Positions 8,814-18,403 of a stretch of 64,000 nucleotides of DNA are shown piece by piece. Where the stretch lies: the NCBI GenBank assembly GCA_963974105.1, contig CAXBBG010000001.1, positions 496,001 to 560,000 on the forward strand, read 5' to 3'. The number at the start of each line of letters is the position of its first letter. The first letter of the stretch is position 1. Position numbers and translations under genes: made by a program. The notes beneath the pieces are model-generated. The model made no database searches. It had not been told where the DNA came from and was given only the letters and a program-made list of their open reading frames with translations. This stretch comes from UBA2136 sp963974105 (GTDB lineage: Bacteria; Pseudomonadota; Alphaproteobacteria; UBA2136).

Positions 8814-9416
8814 CTAGTTGTCTAGGGTAAATTCTTCTAGAACAGGTTTGAAGTTAAAAAGGGATGCATCTAGCGTGTGCCCTTGTTGCAGGTTGGCAAA
8901 TAAAATACTCACACCTTGCCCAAAGTTATCACGACTGCTCATACTTAAAAGGCTTAAGGGTTTGTTGTTGAACTTTAAAACAAAGCTGTTTTCATCGTCT
9001 TGTTTGAGAGAAAGTTCTATAATTGTGACATCATCATAATTTTGGATATTGTGTATGTTAAAGTCGCCGTTATTGAATGAAAATGAATCTTTGGTTAATA
9101 ATCCAGCAAAGCCACTGTGAAGGGGTAGTTGAGTTGTTTGCTCTGTTTCAGGGTCGTGGAAAAATAGCCTACTGCCTGTCGAAACCAGTTTTTGCTCGTT
9201 CGGTATTTTGTATTGCCACAAAAATTGTTTGGGGCGGTTAAGGTAAAGTGTTCCTGTCATATAAGGTGTGCCTGGTGCCTGTTGTTGGAAGTCGGCTTCA
9301 AGTGTGGTTATACCATTGAGGTAAGACTCTATTTCTTCAACGGAAGCTGCTTGCGCTGTAAGCGGGAGTGTTAAAAGAAGGCTTAGAGTATATAGACGTG
9401 TCATAAAATATTTCAT
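8814..9416 (-). CDS. lolA: Outer-membrane lipoprotein carrier LolA
   Basis: About 200 residues from ATG 9416, which places a Sec signal peptide first (cleavage likely after TAQA). An upstream in-frame start would add 16 residues with no signal character; ATG 9404 is also possible, and neither has a good SD. The mature protein has the LolA half-barrel pattern: early TLEADFQQ, then GTLYLNRPKQFLWQY (the family's G-x-L-x-x-x-R-P-x-x-x-R/W-x-Y motif), then KLVSTGSRLFFHDPE. It carries lipoproteins across the periplasm from LolCDE to LolB. In many alphaproteobacteria lolA sits beside ftsK; here ftsK is on the same strand but two genes intervene. Confidence 0.85.
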   Translation of the reverse strand: MKYFMTRLYTLSLLLTLPLTAQAASVEEIESYLNGITTLEADFQQQAPGTPYMTGTLYLNRPKQFLWQYKIPNEQKLVSTGSRLFFHDPETEQTTQLPLHSGFAGLLTKDSFSFNNGDFNIHNIQNYDDVTIIELSLKQDDENSFVLKFNNKPLSLLSMSSRDNFGQGVSILFANLQQGHTLDASLFNFKPVLEEFTLDN

Positions 9417-9493
9417 GAGCCGATTATGACGCTTTACAAGTGAATAGGCAATAGTTATAAACAAAGTATCATTTATAAAAAGGAGTACGCGTT

Positions 9494-10135
9494 ATGTTAA
9501 TGGGTCCAGAATATGTTCCTGAAGGGGCAACAAAGGCTGTTGTTTTATTACATGGTTTTGGGAGTGATGGCGATGATTTGTTTTCGCTTGCACCTTACAT
9601 TGCACGTGAAGGTCTTGAAGAGGTTGCTTTTTTTGCGCCAAACGGCCCAAGCATGACCGACACAGGTATGGGGTACCAATGGTTTAGCGACAAAGGTTGG
9701 ACATTTATTGACCGCGAGGGCATCGAAGAGGCAAAAGACTTGCTAGAGTCATATATTATCAAACATGTGTGCGGTAATAATGGTATAGATTTTGAAAATG
9801 TTGCCATTGTAAGTTTTTCACAAGGGACTATGACTTCTTTATTTGCAGTACCACGCTTTGAGAAGCCTTTAGCAGGCATTGTTGCTTTAAGTGGGCGTAT
9901 GATGTGGCATGAAGAGCTCGAGGATTTAGATAGCTACCATAAAGTGCCTGTACACTTTATGCACGGTGAAGAAGATGAGGTTGTGGAATGCAACGATAGC
10001 TATATTTCGTATAGCGAATTAGAAGGTTTAGATTTTGACCGTTTAAGTATTACTGTTTTGCCAGAATTAGGGCATGCAATTGATGAGCGCGTCATTAAAG
10101 AAACGGCGGCGCATTTAAAGAAAATGCTGAAATAA
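9494..10135 (+). CDS. Carboxylesterase/phospholipase-family serine hydrolase
   Basis: 213 residues with AGGAG 9 nt before the ATG. It is an alpha/beta hydrolase of the small cytosolic carboxylesterase (YpfH/acyl-protein thioesterase) family: oxyanion strand VVLLHGFGSDGDD, nucleophile elbow SFSQG with S109, acid D161 in HGEEDEVV and base H194 in ELGHAID. The first position of the usual GFSQG elbow is Ser instead of Gly, which is conservative. No signal peptide. Substrate is probably short-chain or lyso-lipid esters; no neighbour narrows this. It shares a bidirectional terminator with the convergent desaturase gene. Confidence 0.85.
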   Translation: MLMGPEYVPEGATKAVVLLHGFGSDGDDLFSLAPYIAREGLEEVAFFAPNGPSMTDTGMGYQWFSDKGWTFIDREGIEEAKDLLESYIIKHVCGNNGIDFENVAIVSFSQGTMTSLFAVPRFEKPLAGIVALSGRMMWHEELEDLDSYHKVPVHFMHGEEDEVVECNDSYISYSELEGLDFDRLSITVLPELGHAIDERVIKETAAHLKKMLK

Positions 10136-10166
10136 AAAAAACCTCCCATTCGGGAGGTTTTTTTTA
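10134..10166. terminator. Bidirectional intrinsic terminator
   Basis: AAAAAAAACCTCCC-attc-GGGAGGTTTTTTTT: A run, perfect stem and T run on both strands, between two convergent genes. Confidence 0.92.
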
Positions 10167-11525
10167 TTTCGATATAGCTGAAAGTTCAGCACGGTAAAGA
10201 CGTAAATCTTGCTCAGCTTTTTCTTGGCGTGATTGCCAAAATTTCACAAGAGGAGAGCCTTCATCTACGAGTGCTTCAATTTTAAGTTTAAAGGAAGTAA
10301 TCGCAGCTTCCAGCTGTTCAATGAGACAAAACAAAGCCTCTTTATGCTCACCTGTTAATGAAGTGATTTTATCTTTTGCCAGTCTTAACTCAGCATCAAA
10401 CTGGCCCTTTAAACTTTCCTTTTGCGTATAAAATTGCTCGGAAAGTTCTAGTAGGGCGGCTTCAAGTGAAAATAAAACCTGTTTTTGATGCACAGCCATA
10501 GCCTCAGCACTTGTGGGCTTTAGTTTATATTTTAATAAACCTAAAATATCAAACAAATCAATAATACGTGCATGAATATCAAGTACGTACATCAATTTAG
10601 CGCGCCATTGTGACTTGTTGCCATCATGTATAATGCCGTGCTCGTAAGAGTAACCAAAAGCATGATGACCGCTATGGAAACCTTCGCCAAACACAAGTAT
10701 AGCAACCCACCAATTGTCTTTGGCGGCGCCTGTTTTATGATTTTGATAAACAGCCTTGCCCCAAATATGGCAGGCGCTATTTACAAAAAATGTAGCGTGT
10801 TGGCATGCCATACGGGCACAGTTAATGGTTAAAAATGTAAGCCCTATACTCCAGTAAATTTCAGATACGTTGTATGCTTGACCTAAAATAAAAGACCAAA
10901 AATCAACAGAAATGATAAGTCCTAATAGAACAGGGAATACAGCAGCACAGATAATATACAATGCTAAATAGTTTTTGTTTTGCCAAACAAGCAGAGGGTC
11001 TTTTTCAAGTTCTGCGCGTTTTGAAGCGCTATGATTTTCATAGTCAAACTCACCAATTTTAATATAACAAAGCCATCCAACATGTGACCAAATAAAACCT
11101 TTTAAAGTACTTTTGTACTCGTTGGGTGTATGGTGGTCTTTGCCAGGTATGTCTTCATTTAAATGGTGCAGCCAATGACGTAAAATCCATGAAATAGCAT
11201 CGCCTTGTCCTGTGAATGCGCCAGCTAAAACACCATATAAACGTGTTAAAAAGCAAATAAATTTGGCTGTAGGTGTGTCGTTAAACTCAAACGACTTATG
11301 CGTCCAATAACGGTGGTATACACCGATAGAAAGGATACATAATCCATATGTAACCACAAACATAGTGATATATTTTAACCAGCCGCCATGTATAAGAAGG
11401 GCTGTTAAAAGTGAAGGGACGAACAAAAAAGGACAAACCACTAAAAGTGTAAACATAACCCAGTTAAAGGGCGGTAAATGTTTTTGGCTTTTGGGTTTCC
11501 CTATAATGGGGGTTAATTTAAACAT
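10164..11525 (-). CDS. Membrane acyl desaturase with C-terminal helical extension
   Basis: 453 residues from ATG 11525, fixed by AAGGAGG 7 nt upstream; a longer in-frame form lacks an SD. It has the three histidine boxes of delta-9 type acyl-CoA desaturases: HRYWTH (~residues 70-75), RHWLHH (~115-121) and GEGFHSGHH (~280-287), set among four or more membrane helices. It introduces a cis double bond into saturated acyl chains and so tunes membrane fluidity. After the usual domain end (~residue 335) come about 115 charged residues predicted to form a coiled coil, which is not standard for the family. The electron donor is not encoded nearby. Confidence 0.88.
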   Translation of the reverse strand: MFKLTPIIGKPKSQKHLPPFNWVMFTLLVVCPFLFVPSLLTALLIHGGWLKYITMFVVTYGLCILSIGVYHRYWTHKSFEFNDTPTAKFICFLTRLYGVLAGAFTGQGDAISWILRHWLHHLNEDIPGKDHHTPNEYKSTLKGFIWSHVGWLCYIKIGEFDYENHSASKRAELEKDPLLVWQNKNYLALYIICAAVFPVLLGLIISVDFWSFILGQAYNVSEIYWSIGLTFLTINCARMACQHATFFVNSACHIWGKAVYQNHKTGAAKDNWWVAILVFGEGFHSGHHAFGYSYEHGIIHDGNKSQWRAKLMYVLDIHARIIDLFDILGLLKYKLKPTSAEAMAVHQKQVLFSLEAALLELSEQFYTQKESLKGQFDAELRLAKDKITSLTGEHKEALFCLIEQLEAAITSFKLKIEALVDEGSPLVKFWQSRQEKAEQDLRLYRAELSAISK

Positions 11526-11650
11526 GAGATTTACCTCCTTTGAGGTGAGGGTATGTAAAATATAAAGGTTGTTAAAGCCTTTGAAAAAATTAAAGTGTTT
11601 GCTTGAGAGTAAAGGTATGATGTTTTTAAAAAACAATCAAGGCTTAATGG

Positions 11651-13954
11651 TTAATATCCATCTTCAGGTGGTTGCTGAATAATTACTTCGCGTTTCCCAA
11701 CGTGGTTGGCAGCACTTATCATGCCGTCCGCTTCCATCTGTTCAATAAGTGTTGCCGCACGGTTGTAGCCAATTTTTAAATGGCGTTGAATGAAGGACGT
11801 TGATGCTTTTTGTTCGCGTGCCACAACGTCAATAGCTTGACGGTAAAGGGGGTCGTTTTGATCTCCGCCCTCACTTGGTGCACCCGTACTACCTTCGTTT
11901 GGTGTCGGCAATTTGAAAATATCAATATAGTCTGGCTGACCTTGACTTTTGAGGTGGTTCACTACAGCATGGCATTCATCTTCATCAATAAAGGCACCGT
12001 GCAAGCGTGTAAGGCCGTTTGAACCATTTTCTAGATAAAGCATATCACCTTTACCTAAAAGCTGTTCAGCCCCCATGCTATCAAGTACGGTACGCGAGTC
12101 GATTTTAGATGTAACGCTAAATGAAATACGTGTCGGGATATTGGCTTTAATTAAACCAGTAATAACGTCAACACTTGGTCTTTGTGTTGCGACAAGTAAG
12201 TGGATACCTGAAGCACGTGCCATTTGGGCTAAGCGTGCAATCGAAATTTCTACTTCTTTGCCTGCTACCATCATCAAATCGGCTAATTCATCAATCACAA
12301 CCACGATGTAAGGAAGTTCCGCATCACATAACGGGTGAAGTTCATATGTTGGTTGACCTGTGTTCGGGTCAAAACCGGTTTGTACTTGTTTTTGAGGGAT
12401 TTGATCCTTCGCTTGCATCTCACCAAATTTAGCATTAAAACTTTGCATGTTTTTAACACCAAACTCGCTCATCAATTTATAACGGCGCTCCATTTCGCAT
12501 ACAACCCATTTTAAAGCGCCAGCTGCTTTGTGTGGATCAATAATAACAGGTGAAAGCAAATGAGGGATATCATTGTAAATGGAAAGCTCTAACATTTTAG
12601 GGTCAATCATCACAAAGCGTAATTGTTCAGGTGTCATACGGCATAGTAAGCTAACAATAAATCCATTCATAGCAACAGACTTACCAGAACCTGTGGTACC
12701 AGCAATAAGAGCATGAGGCATTTTGGCGATATCTGCAACAACTGGGTTACCTGCGGTGTCCACACCCATAGCAACGGTAAGTTTTCCAGCAGCGGTTTCA
12801 AATATCTCAGTTGATATAATATCTTTAAAAGTTACCATTTTGCGTTTTTGGTTCGGCATTTCAATACCAATAACGGTGCGTCCTGGCACAGGCGCAATAC
12901 GGATAGCTGTCGCGCTCATAGCACGGGCAAGGTCATTGGAAAGTCCAATAACGGTAGCTGTTTTAACCCCAGCAGCAGGCTCTAATTCGTAAATAGTAAT
13001 CACAGGGCCTGGGCAAATTTTAGTAACAGTACCTTTAACACCAAAGTTAGCAAGCTGTTGTTCTATCATGCGTGCATTTTGCTGCAAGGCATTTTCTGAC
13101 TCACCAATATTAGCATCCTTGTTTTCACTAAAAAGGTGAAGAGGAGGCATTTGATAACTGTTATCTTTAAGGTCAAGTGGCAGCATGGTTTGCTGTTCTT
13201 TAAGCCTTTCGTTGCTTATTTTAGCTTCAACTACAGTATGACGTTCAATTGTAGGTTTTTTAATTTTGCTCGGCTTAGGCGTTGGTAATGGCAAATCAAT
13301 TTGCAGCGCTTTTTTAAATTTAATACGCATAAAACGACGTACAGCAATAACCGCCCAGTGGCGGATGAATTTTTCAGATACACGACAAGCGTGGTAAAGG
13401 TCTTTTAATGTTAAACCTGTCCAAAGCATTGTGCCCATTAAGAATGTAATACCAGCGATTGACGCAACGCCGAATGAACCCATAAGCGGTTCCATTATTT
13501 TAACGGTAAATTTACCGATAATGCCACCGTTGCCCATACCGTTTTCCATTGGCCACGTCGGTAAAGGAGCCCACATCTGTAGAATAACCGAAAGCGAAAC
13601 TAGTAAGACAGGGAGAGTTATAAGACGGATATATCTGTCTTGTGATTCTCTGTGCATTAAAAGTTGAGCGGCATAAAAAGCTGCGATAATAGGTAAGATA
13701 AAAGCAGATATACCAAATGACTGTATAAGGTAGTCGCTAATATAAGCACCCCACATACCTGCGCCATTTTCTACCATAATTGTTGGCGATGCCACGTTAA
13801 ATGAAGGGTCGTTTGGGTTGTGGCTAAAAAGGCTTAAAAATAGGTAAGCTGATAGAAAAACACAAAGAAGACCAAAGGTCTCGCTTAGGCGCATAGCAAT
13901 AAAACCTTGTTCGGTTGAATTGGTGCGATTTTTGTTTTGTGACTTTTTCCCCAT
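11651..13954 (-). CDS. ftsK: DNA translocase FtsK
   Basis: 767 residues, the compact FtsK/SpoIIIE form. Four N-terminal membrane helices (residues ~22-195) anchor it at the septum. A short linker leads to the alpha/beta motor with Walker A GTTGSGKS near residue 420, Walker B VVVIDELADLM and the LLVATQRPSVDVITG motif. The last ~65 residues are the gamma winged helix that reads KOPS-like sequences (DPLYRQAIDVV...IGYNRAATLIEQME). It pumps chromosome termini through the closing septum and activates XerCD. It lies 15 nt upstream of the minus-strand desaturase leader region, and no terminator separates it from that gene. Confidence 0.96.
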   Translation of the reverse strand: MGKKSQNKNRTNSTEQGFIAMRLSETFGLLCVFLSAYLFLSLFSHNPNDPSFNVASPTIMVENGAGMWGAYISDYLIQSFGISAFILPIIAAFYAAQLLMHRESQDRYIRLITLPVLLVSLSVILQMWAPLPTWPMENGMGNGGIIGKFTVKIMEPLMGSFGVASIAGITFLMGTMLWTGLTLKDLYHACRVSEKFIRHWAVIAVRRFMRIKFKKALQIDLPLPTPKPSKIKKPTIERHTVVEAKISNERLKEQQTMLPLDLKDNSYQMPPLHLFSENKDANIGESENALQQNARMIEQQLANFGVKGTVTKICPGPVITIYELEPAAGVKTATVIGLSNDLARAMSATAIRIAPVPGRTVIGIEMPNQKRKMVTFKDIISTEIFETAAGKLTVAMGVDTAGNPVVADIAKMPHALIAGTTGSGKSVAMNGFIVSLLCRMTPEQLRFVMIDPKMLELSIYNDIPHLLSPVIIDPHKAAGALKWVVCEMERRYKLMSEFGVKNMQSFNAKFGEMQAKDQIPQKQVQTGFDPNTGQPTYELHPLCDAELPYIVVVIDELADLMMVAGKEVEISIARLAQMARASGIHLLVATQRPSVDVITGLIKANIPTRISFSVTSKIDSRTVLDSMGAEQLLGKGDMLYLENGSNGLTRLHGAFIDEDECHAVVNHLKSQGQPDYIDIFKLPTPNEGSTGAPSEGGDQNDPLYRQAIDVVAREQKASTSFIQRHLKIGYNRAATLIEQMEADGMISAANHVGKREVIIQQPPEDGY

Positions 13955-14090
13955 TCATTTTTTATAGCTTATTATGTTTGGGTTTTCTAGTTTAATTGTA
14001 ATTTTAAAATTTTTTTGAGCACCCATTTGTGTGAAAAATGCAAGGGCGTATGTCTGTGTTCTATATTTCAACAAGATATAGATTATATAA

Positions 14091-14119
14091 AAAAGCCCCG
14101 CTTAAAGCGAGGCTTTTAT
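14091..14119 (-). terminator. Intrinsic terminator of autotransporter gene
   Basis: On the minus strand AAAAGCCTCGCTT-TAAGCGGGGCTTTTTT: 11-12 bp stem with one mismatch and a T run, 32 nt after the autotransporter stop and before ftsK. Confidence 0.85.
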
Positions 14120-14150
14120 AACTAAGTTGCCTTAGCTCGTTAGATATTCC

Positions 14151-17100
14151 TTAGAATGCCCAACGTGCTTGTAGCATACCAGTGTGAGCAAGGAAGTCTT
14201 CCTTGATCTCAGCGTCGTAAGCAGCTGTAAACTCGAAGCCTTCAGCAGTCATAACGTTAACACCAGTACCTAGAGTTAGAGTAGACTTAGCAACATCAGC
14301 ACCCTTAGATGTGAATGCAGCACCACCAGCTAGGAAGTTCGAAGTAGACTGAACTTCATCAGCGATAGCGTCGTAAGAGTACTTAGCACGTAGGTAAGGC
14401 ATGTATGTTGCACCGTTTGAACCAGCGATGTTCCACTCGATGTCTGAACCAACAGAGATCAAGAATGCAGAAACGTCATCAGATTTCACAGAAAGTGCAG
14501 CACCACCTGTACCAGCTTCACGGTAGTTGTCAGACTCAACGTTCAAGTAGTTAAAGCCAACGAATGGAGTAACTTTAGCTTCTTTCCAGTCGTAAGACTT
14601 ACCAGCTTCAGCTGATAGAGTGAACGTGTTAGAGTCGTACTCACCTGTGTAAACATTGCTTAGCGCAGTACGCTCAGTTTTGTTTTCGTTGAATGAGTAA
14701 CCGATCATACCGTCAAGGTAAACACCGCTTGCAAGGTTGTGAGAAGCGTAAGCTGACAACTGGTATGCATCGATGTCTGTTTGAGCGTTGCTTGCAGCGT
14801 CTGAATCAACATCAGCAGAAGCGTAAGAGAAAGCAACACCAACACGTGTACCGTCAACAAGTTCGTCAGAGTCAACACCAATCGCTAGACCAGTAGTTGT
14901 CGCGTCGTAACCTTTAACACCTTTACGTTCGTCTTGTTCAGCTGTAGTACCGAAAGCTTGGATCCACATGCCGCGGTTAGCCATCATTTCTTCACCAGCA
15001 ACCATACCACTACGGCCGTTATCTGTACCACGTAGCAAAGCTAGACGGTTAGAAACAGTACCAGTAGAAGCAACAGATGTACCAATAGCAGCAGCAGAAG
15101 CACCACCAGAAACGTCTGGAGTTAGTGATTCTAGAACTGAGTTAGTATCTGTTTCAGCTAATACATCTTCGTATAGAGAAGAAAGAGCAGCTGAGTCAAT
15201 TACACCAGCAACACCTTTGTTGTTAACACCAGTAGAAGCAGCAGCAAGTGTTGTTACACCAGCATTTTGTAGAGCTACAGTTAGGTCATACGCACCAGCG
15301 TTTTTAGCCCATGTGTATTTGTAAAGAGCGTTACCAGTTACAGCGTTTGTTCCTGTGAAGGCAGCTGCAGTTGCACCAGTTACAAGTCCAGCGTATGTAT
15401 AACCTGCAGAAAGGTCAACATTTTGAGCTGCAGTTAGCTTAACTTTGCTTGTGTTCATGTCAACACCATCAGTGTCAAACAATACTTTACCAGCGTTGTT
15501 GTTAGCAGCACCTAAAGCAATAGTAACGTTTTTCAAGCTAGAAGCAGCACCAGTGTCAGCGTTTAATGTAGCGCCGTTACGTACAACAACTTCAGCACCA
15601 TCAGCGATAGATAGAGCTGTAACACCTGTTAAGTTACCTTTTAGGTTTGTTTTAGAACCAGCGCCGAAAGTAGCTGTAGATGTAGTTGTTACAATACCTG
15701 TTTGATCCCATGTACCGTTAACAACCAAGTTTCCAGAAAGACCTAATGTTGAAGCAAGCGTAGCTGTACCACCAGAAGCAATTGTCATGCTTGAAGCTTC
15801 AGCAGCGCCAGTTACAGTAAGTGTACCACCGTTAGCAACTGTTAGAAGGCTGTTTGTGCCGTCTACATCAAATGTACCACCAGCTGTTACTGTGCCAGAG
15901 ATAGTAGCATTATCAGCTGTGATTTCTACGTTACCTGTTCCAAGGAATGTACCAGCAACAGTTAGGTCACCAGATGAAACCAAAGTTGTACCTGTTACAG
16001 AAACAGAACCACCAGAGGCGATGTTTAAGCCGCCAGCGTCAACTACTAGGTTACCAGTGTTTTTCACTGTACCGCCAACAGTCATAGCTGTTGTTGTTGA
16101 TAGAGCGCCGTTACCTGTGTAAACACCACCTGAAACAACTTCAAAAGCGTCTGCATTAACAGCGCCAGTTGTGTTCATTGTACCTGTTACAGAGATGTCA
16201 GCAACATCACCGGCGATAGCTAGAGTGTTAAGAGTTGCACCAGAAGCAACAGAGATTAGGCCGCCTGTAGCACCAGTAATTGTGCCTGATACGTTCATTG
16301 TACCACCAGAAACAGCAATGTTTTCAATGCCGCCAATTGTGCTTGTGAACTGGTTAAGACCGGAAGTTACTGCTATAGAGTCAGTACCTGTTCCACCGTC
16401 AACAGCAGCGATAGTTGTCGCTGATGTGTCTGTACCAGAAAGAGTAATTGTATCGTTACCAGCAGCTAGTGTTAAAGCACCAATTGTAGCTTGGTTTGTA
16501 CCTGTAAGTGTTAGTGTGTCAGAAACAGCACCTGCAGTAACAGCACCGATAGTACCACCAGTCATAGTGAATACGTTTTGAGAACCACCAGCAGCTTCAA
16601 CAGCACCAACTGTACCACTGTGTGAAATATTGATTGTGTTTACGTTTGCTGCAGTTGAAACAGCAGTGAAATCAACTGTACCTGTGTTACCACCTGAAAG
16701 TACGTTAATGACTGTACCACCAACGTTAGAACCTACGAAGATACCATCAGCAGCAGCATTACCAGCACCTTCAGTAATTGCAGCGCTTACGTTAATTGTG
16801 TTTGAAGCAGCGCTTACAAGAATACCGTGAGCGTTAGCTGTAGCTGTACCAGTGTTAGCGTCTAAAGCAGCGTTGATGTTCAGTGTGTTTGAAGCACCTG
16901 TGAGCTGAATTAAAGCATCATCAGTGTTTGTTGCACCTGTGATTGTTTCAGAAACGGTTAAAGTTACACCTGTAGCTGAAAGAATTACACTGTCAGTTGC
17001 AGCAGCTAGAGCAAGAGCACCACCTGTTGATGTAACTGTATCACCAGCGTCAACGTTTGTGTCTGAGTTTACGTCAGTTGCTAATATAAAACCAGCTGGA

Positions 17101-17213
17101 GCAGCGCCATCTGTTGCGATCGTTAGATCGAGAGCAGAAGCAACGCCAGAAACAGCCATTGCTGAAACAAGCGCCGTAGACGCAAGCATTAGCTTTGAAT
17201 TTAGTTTAATCAT
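14151..17213 (-). CDS. Type Va autotransporter with beta-helix passenger
   Basis: 1020 residues from ATG 17213, which has AAGGAAA upstream and starts a Sec signal peptide (IKLNSKLMLAS..., cleavage near VASA). Residues ~30-720 are a passenger rich in Gly, Ala, Thr, Asn and Ser with irregular ~20-residue beta-helix rungs (repeated GGTG, NTINI and SGTITG patterns). From ~745 (NRGMWIQAFG) comes the autotransporter beta domain of ~275 residues with alternating amphipathic strands, ending in the C-terminal phenylalanine (ARWAF) needed for BAM insertion. No protease or lectin motif is visible in the passenger, so adhesin or surface coat is likelier. Codon choice resembles rpsA, suggesting strong expression. 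Confidence 0.9.
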   Translation of the reverse strand: MIKLNSKLMLASTALVSAMAVSGVASALDLTIATDGAAPAGFILATDVNSDTNVDAGDTVTSTGGALALAAATDSVILSATGVTLTVSETITGATNTDDALIQLTGASNTLNINAALDANTGTATANAHGILVSAASNTINVSAAITEGAGNAAADGIFVGSNVGGTVINVLSGGNTGTVDFTAVSTAANVNTINISHSGTVGAVEAAGGSQNVFTMTGGTIGAVTAGAVSDTLTLTGTNQATIGALTLAAGNDTITLSGTDTSATTIAAVDGGTGTDSIAVTSGLNQFTSTIGGIENIAVSGGTMNVSGTITGATGGLISVASGATLNTLAIAGDVADISVTGTMNTTGAVNADAFEVVSGGVYTGNGALSTTTAMTVGGTVKNTGNLVVDAGGLNIASGGSVSVTGTTLVSSGDLTVAGTFLGTGNVEITADNATISGTVTAGGTFDVDGTNSLLTVANGGTLTVTGAAEASSMTIASGGTATLASTLGLSGNLVVNGTWDQTGIVTTTSTATFGAGSKTNLKGNLTGVTALSIADGAEVVVRNGATLNADTGAASSLKNVTIALGAANNNAGKVLFDTDGVDMNTSKVKLTAAQNVDLSAGYTYAGLVTGATAAAFTGTNAVTGNALYKYTWAKNAGAYDLTVALQNAGVTTLAAASTGVNNKGVAGVIDSAALSSLYEDVLAETDTNSVLESLTPDVSGGASAAAIGTSVASTGTVSNRLALLRGTDNGRSGMVAGEEMMANRGMWIQAFGTTAEQDERKGVKGYDATTTGLAIGVDSDELVDGTRVGVAFSYASADVDSDAASNAQTDIDAYQLSAYASHNLASGVYLDGMIGYSFNENKTERTALSNVYTGEYDSNTFTLSAEAGKSYDWKEAKVTPFVGFNYLNVESDNYREAGTGGAALSVKSDDVSAFLISVGSDIEWNIAGSNGATYMPYLRAKYSYDAIADEVQSTSNFLAGGAAFTSKGADVAKSTLTLGTGVNVMTAEGFEFTAAYDAEIKEDFLAHTGMLQARWAF

Positions 17214-17473
17214 AATTTTGATTTTCCTTAGTTTATTTTTATAGTTATAACTCATGCAATTTTATGCGAAATACAATTGAAAGATGCCAGTTTTACTTGA
17301 ACGCCTTTCTGTCGCATTATCCCGCAGAAAACTGCGATTTTTTATATGCATATATAAAACTTTTCATCCCTAATCCATTCAATTTAAAAATAAATTCAGA
17401 ACAAAAGTGCCTGCACATGTTACACTCCCTAAGTGTTATCTCCAACTAAAAAAGCAAAAAAAAGGCATAAAAC

Positions 17474-18289
17474 ATGTATACCTTAAGTAAATCATACCTT
17501 TTCAGAGCTCAACTTGCGGTTGTTTTATTGCTATTGTTGGCTTCCTGTATGAAAAAACCCGAAAACATACAAGATTACAATTTGTTAGATGGTGTTTACG
17601 GTAAAGGGGGGATTCCTGTAACTTATGGTCTTCCTTATGAAAACCCTGTTCACACACTTAAAATTTATATTGAGGGAGACGGTAGGGGCTGGATTAACAA
17701 AAGAACCCCTTCAGGTGACCCAACGCCCAGTCATTCCCTTGTGTTGCGCCTCATGCAACTGGACGTTGAAAATTCTCTTTATCTATCAAGGCCTTGTCAG
17801 TATTATTTAAATGAAAATTGTCAGCAGTTTTACTGGACTGAAGGGCGACATGCGGGGGTTCTTGTTGATGCCATGAACGCCGCCATTACTGAATTAAAAC
17901 AAACCTATAACGCTAAGGAAATAGAACTTATAGGGCACAGCGGAGGCGGAACAATGGCGATGCTTATTGCGTCAAAAAGGTCGGACATTACACGTATTTT
18001 AACAGTGGCGGCTAATCTTGATGTGGAAGAATTTGCACGTATACATAAAGTCACGCCCATGAAGGGTTCGCTAAATCCTATGGATGTCACCGATAAGTTG
18101 AAAAATATCCCGCAATTACATCTTGTGGGCGGAAAAGATGAAGTGGTGCTTCCAAAGCTTGTTCAAAGGTTTATTGAAAAGATTAACTCCCCTTGCGTAC
18201 ATTACAAAAATTACCCTGAAAATGGGCATAATGCAGGTTGGGAAAATGTATGGCGTGACGTTTTAGCCATAGACATTCAGTGTAAATAA
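17474..18289 (+). CDS. Lipoprotein alpha/beta hydrolase
   Basis: 271 residues. A type II signal with lipobox LLASC gives lipidated C25. The mature domain has an alpha/beta hydrolase layout: early strand HTLKIYIEGDGRGW, nucleophile elbow GHSGGG with S156, acid in VGGKDEVV and base in NGHNAGW. Substrate is unknown; an esterase or lipase anchored to the inner or outer membrane is likely. The residues after the lipobox (Met-Lys) do not give a clear retention signal. It lies head-to-head with the autotransporter gene across a 260-base AT-rich intergenic region, which probably holds both promoters; I see no other gene there. Confidence 0.82.
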   Translation: MYTLSKSYLFRAQLAVVLLLLLASCMKKPENIQDYNLLDGVYGKGGIPVTYGLPYENPVHTLKIYIEGDGRGWINKRTPSGDPTPSHSLVLRLMQLDVENSLYLSRPCQYYLNENCQQFYWTEGRHAGVLVDAMNAAITELKQTYNAKEIELIGHSGGGTMAMLIASKRSDITRILTVAANLDVEEFARIHKVTPMKGSLNPMDVTDKLKNIPQLHLVGGKDEVVLPKLVQRFIEKINSPCVHYKNYPENGHNAGWENVWRDVLAIDIQCK

Positions 18290-18403
18290 TCTTGCATGTA
18301 TTCATATTATAAATAAAACAGTCCTAAAGAACCCTTGCGGTTTTTTTAGAAATACTTCTTAATGTGGTTATAAATTAAAAATGAATAAGAAAGTTACTTT
18401 AAA

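Noticed and set aside
14151..17213. Long open frames antisense to the autotransporter and fibre genes
   Set aside because: They follow from the biased, repetitive Gly/Ala/Thr/Asn codons; no SD or protein-like features.
17264..17449. 61-codon open frame between the autotransporter and the lipoprotein hydrolase
   Set aside because: No SD, unconvincing composition, and it lies in the likely divergent promoter region.
18321..18350. Weak hairpin AACC-cttgc-GGTTTTTTT after the lipoprotein hydrolase
   Set aside because: Only a 4-bp stem; not enough to call a terminator.
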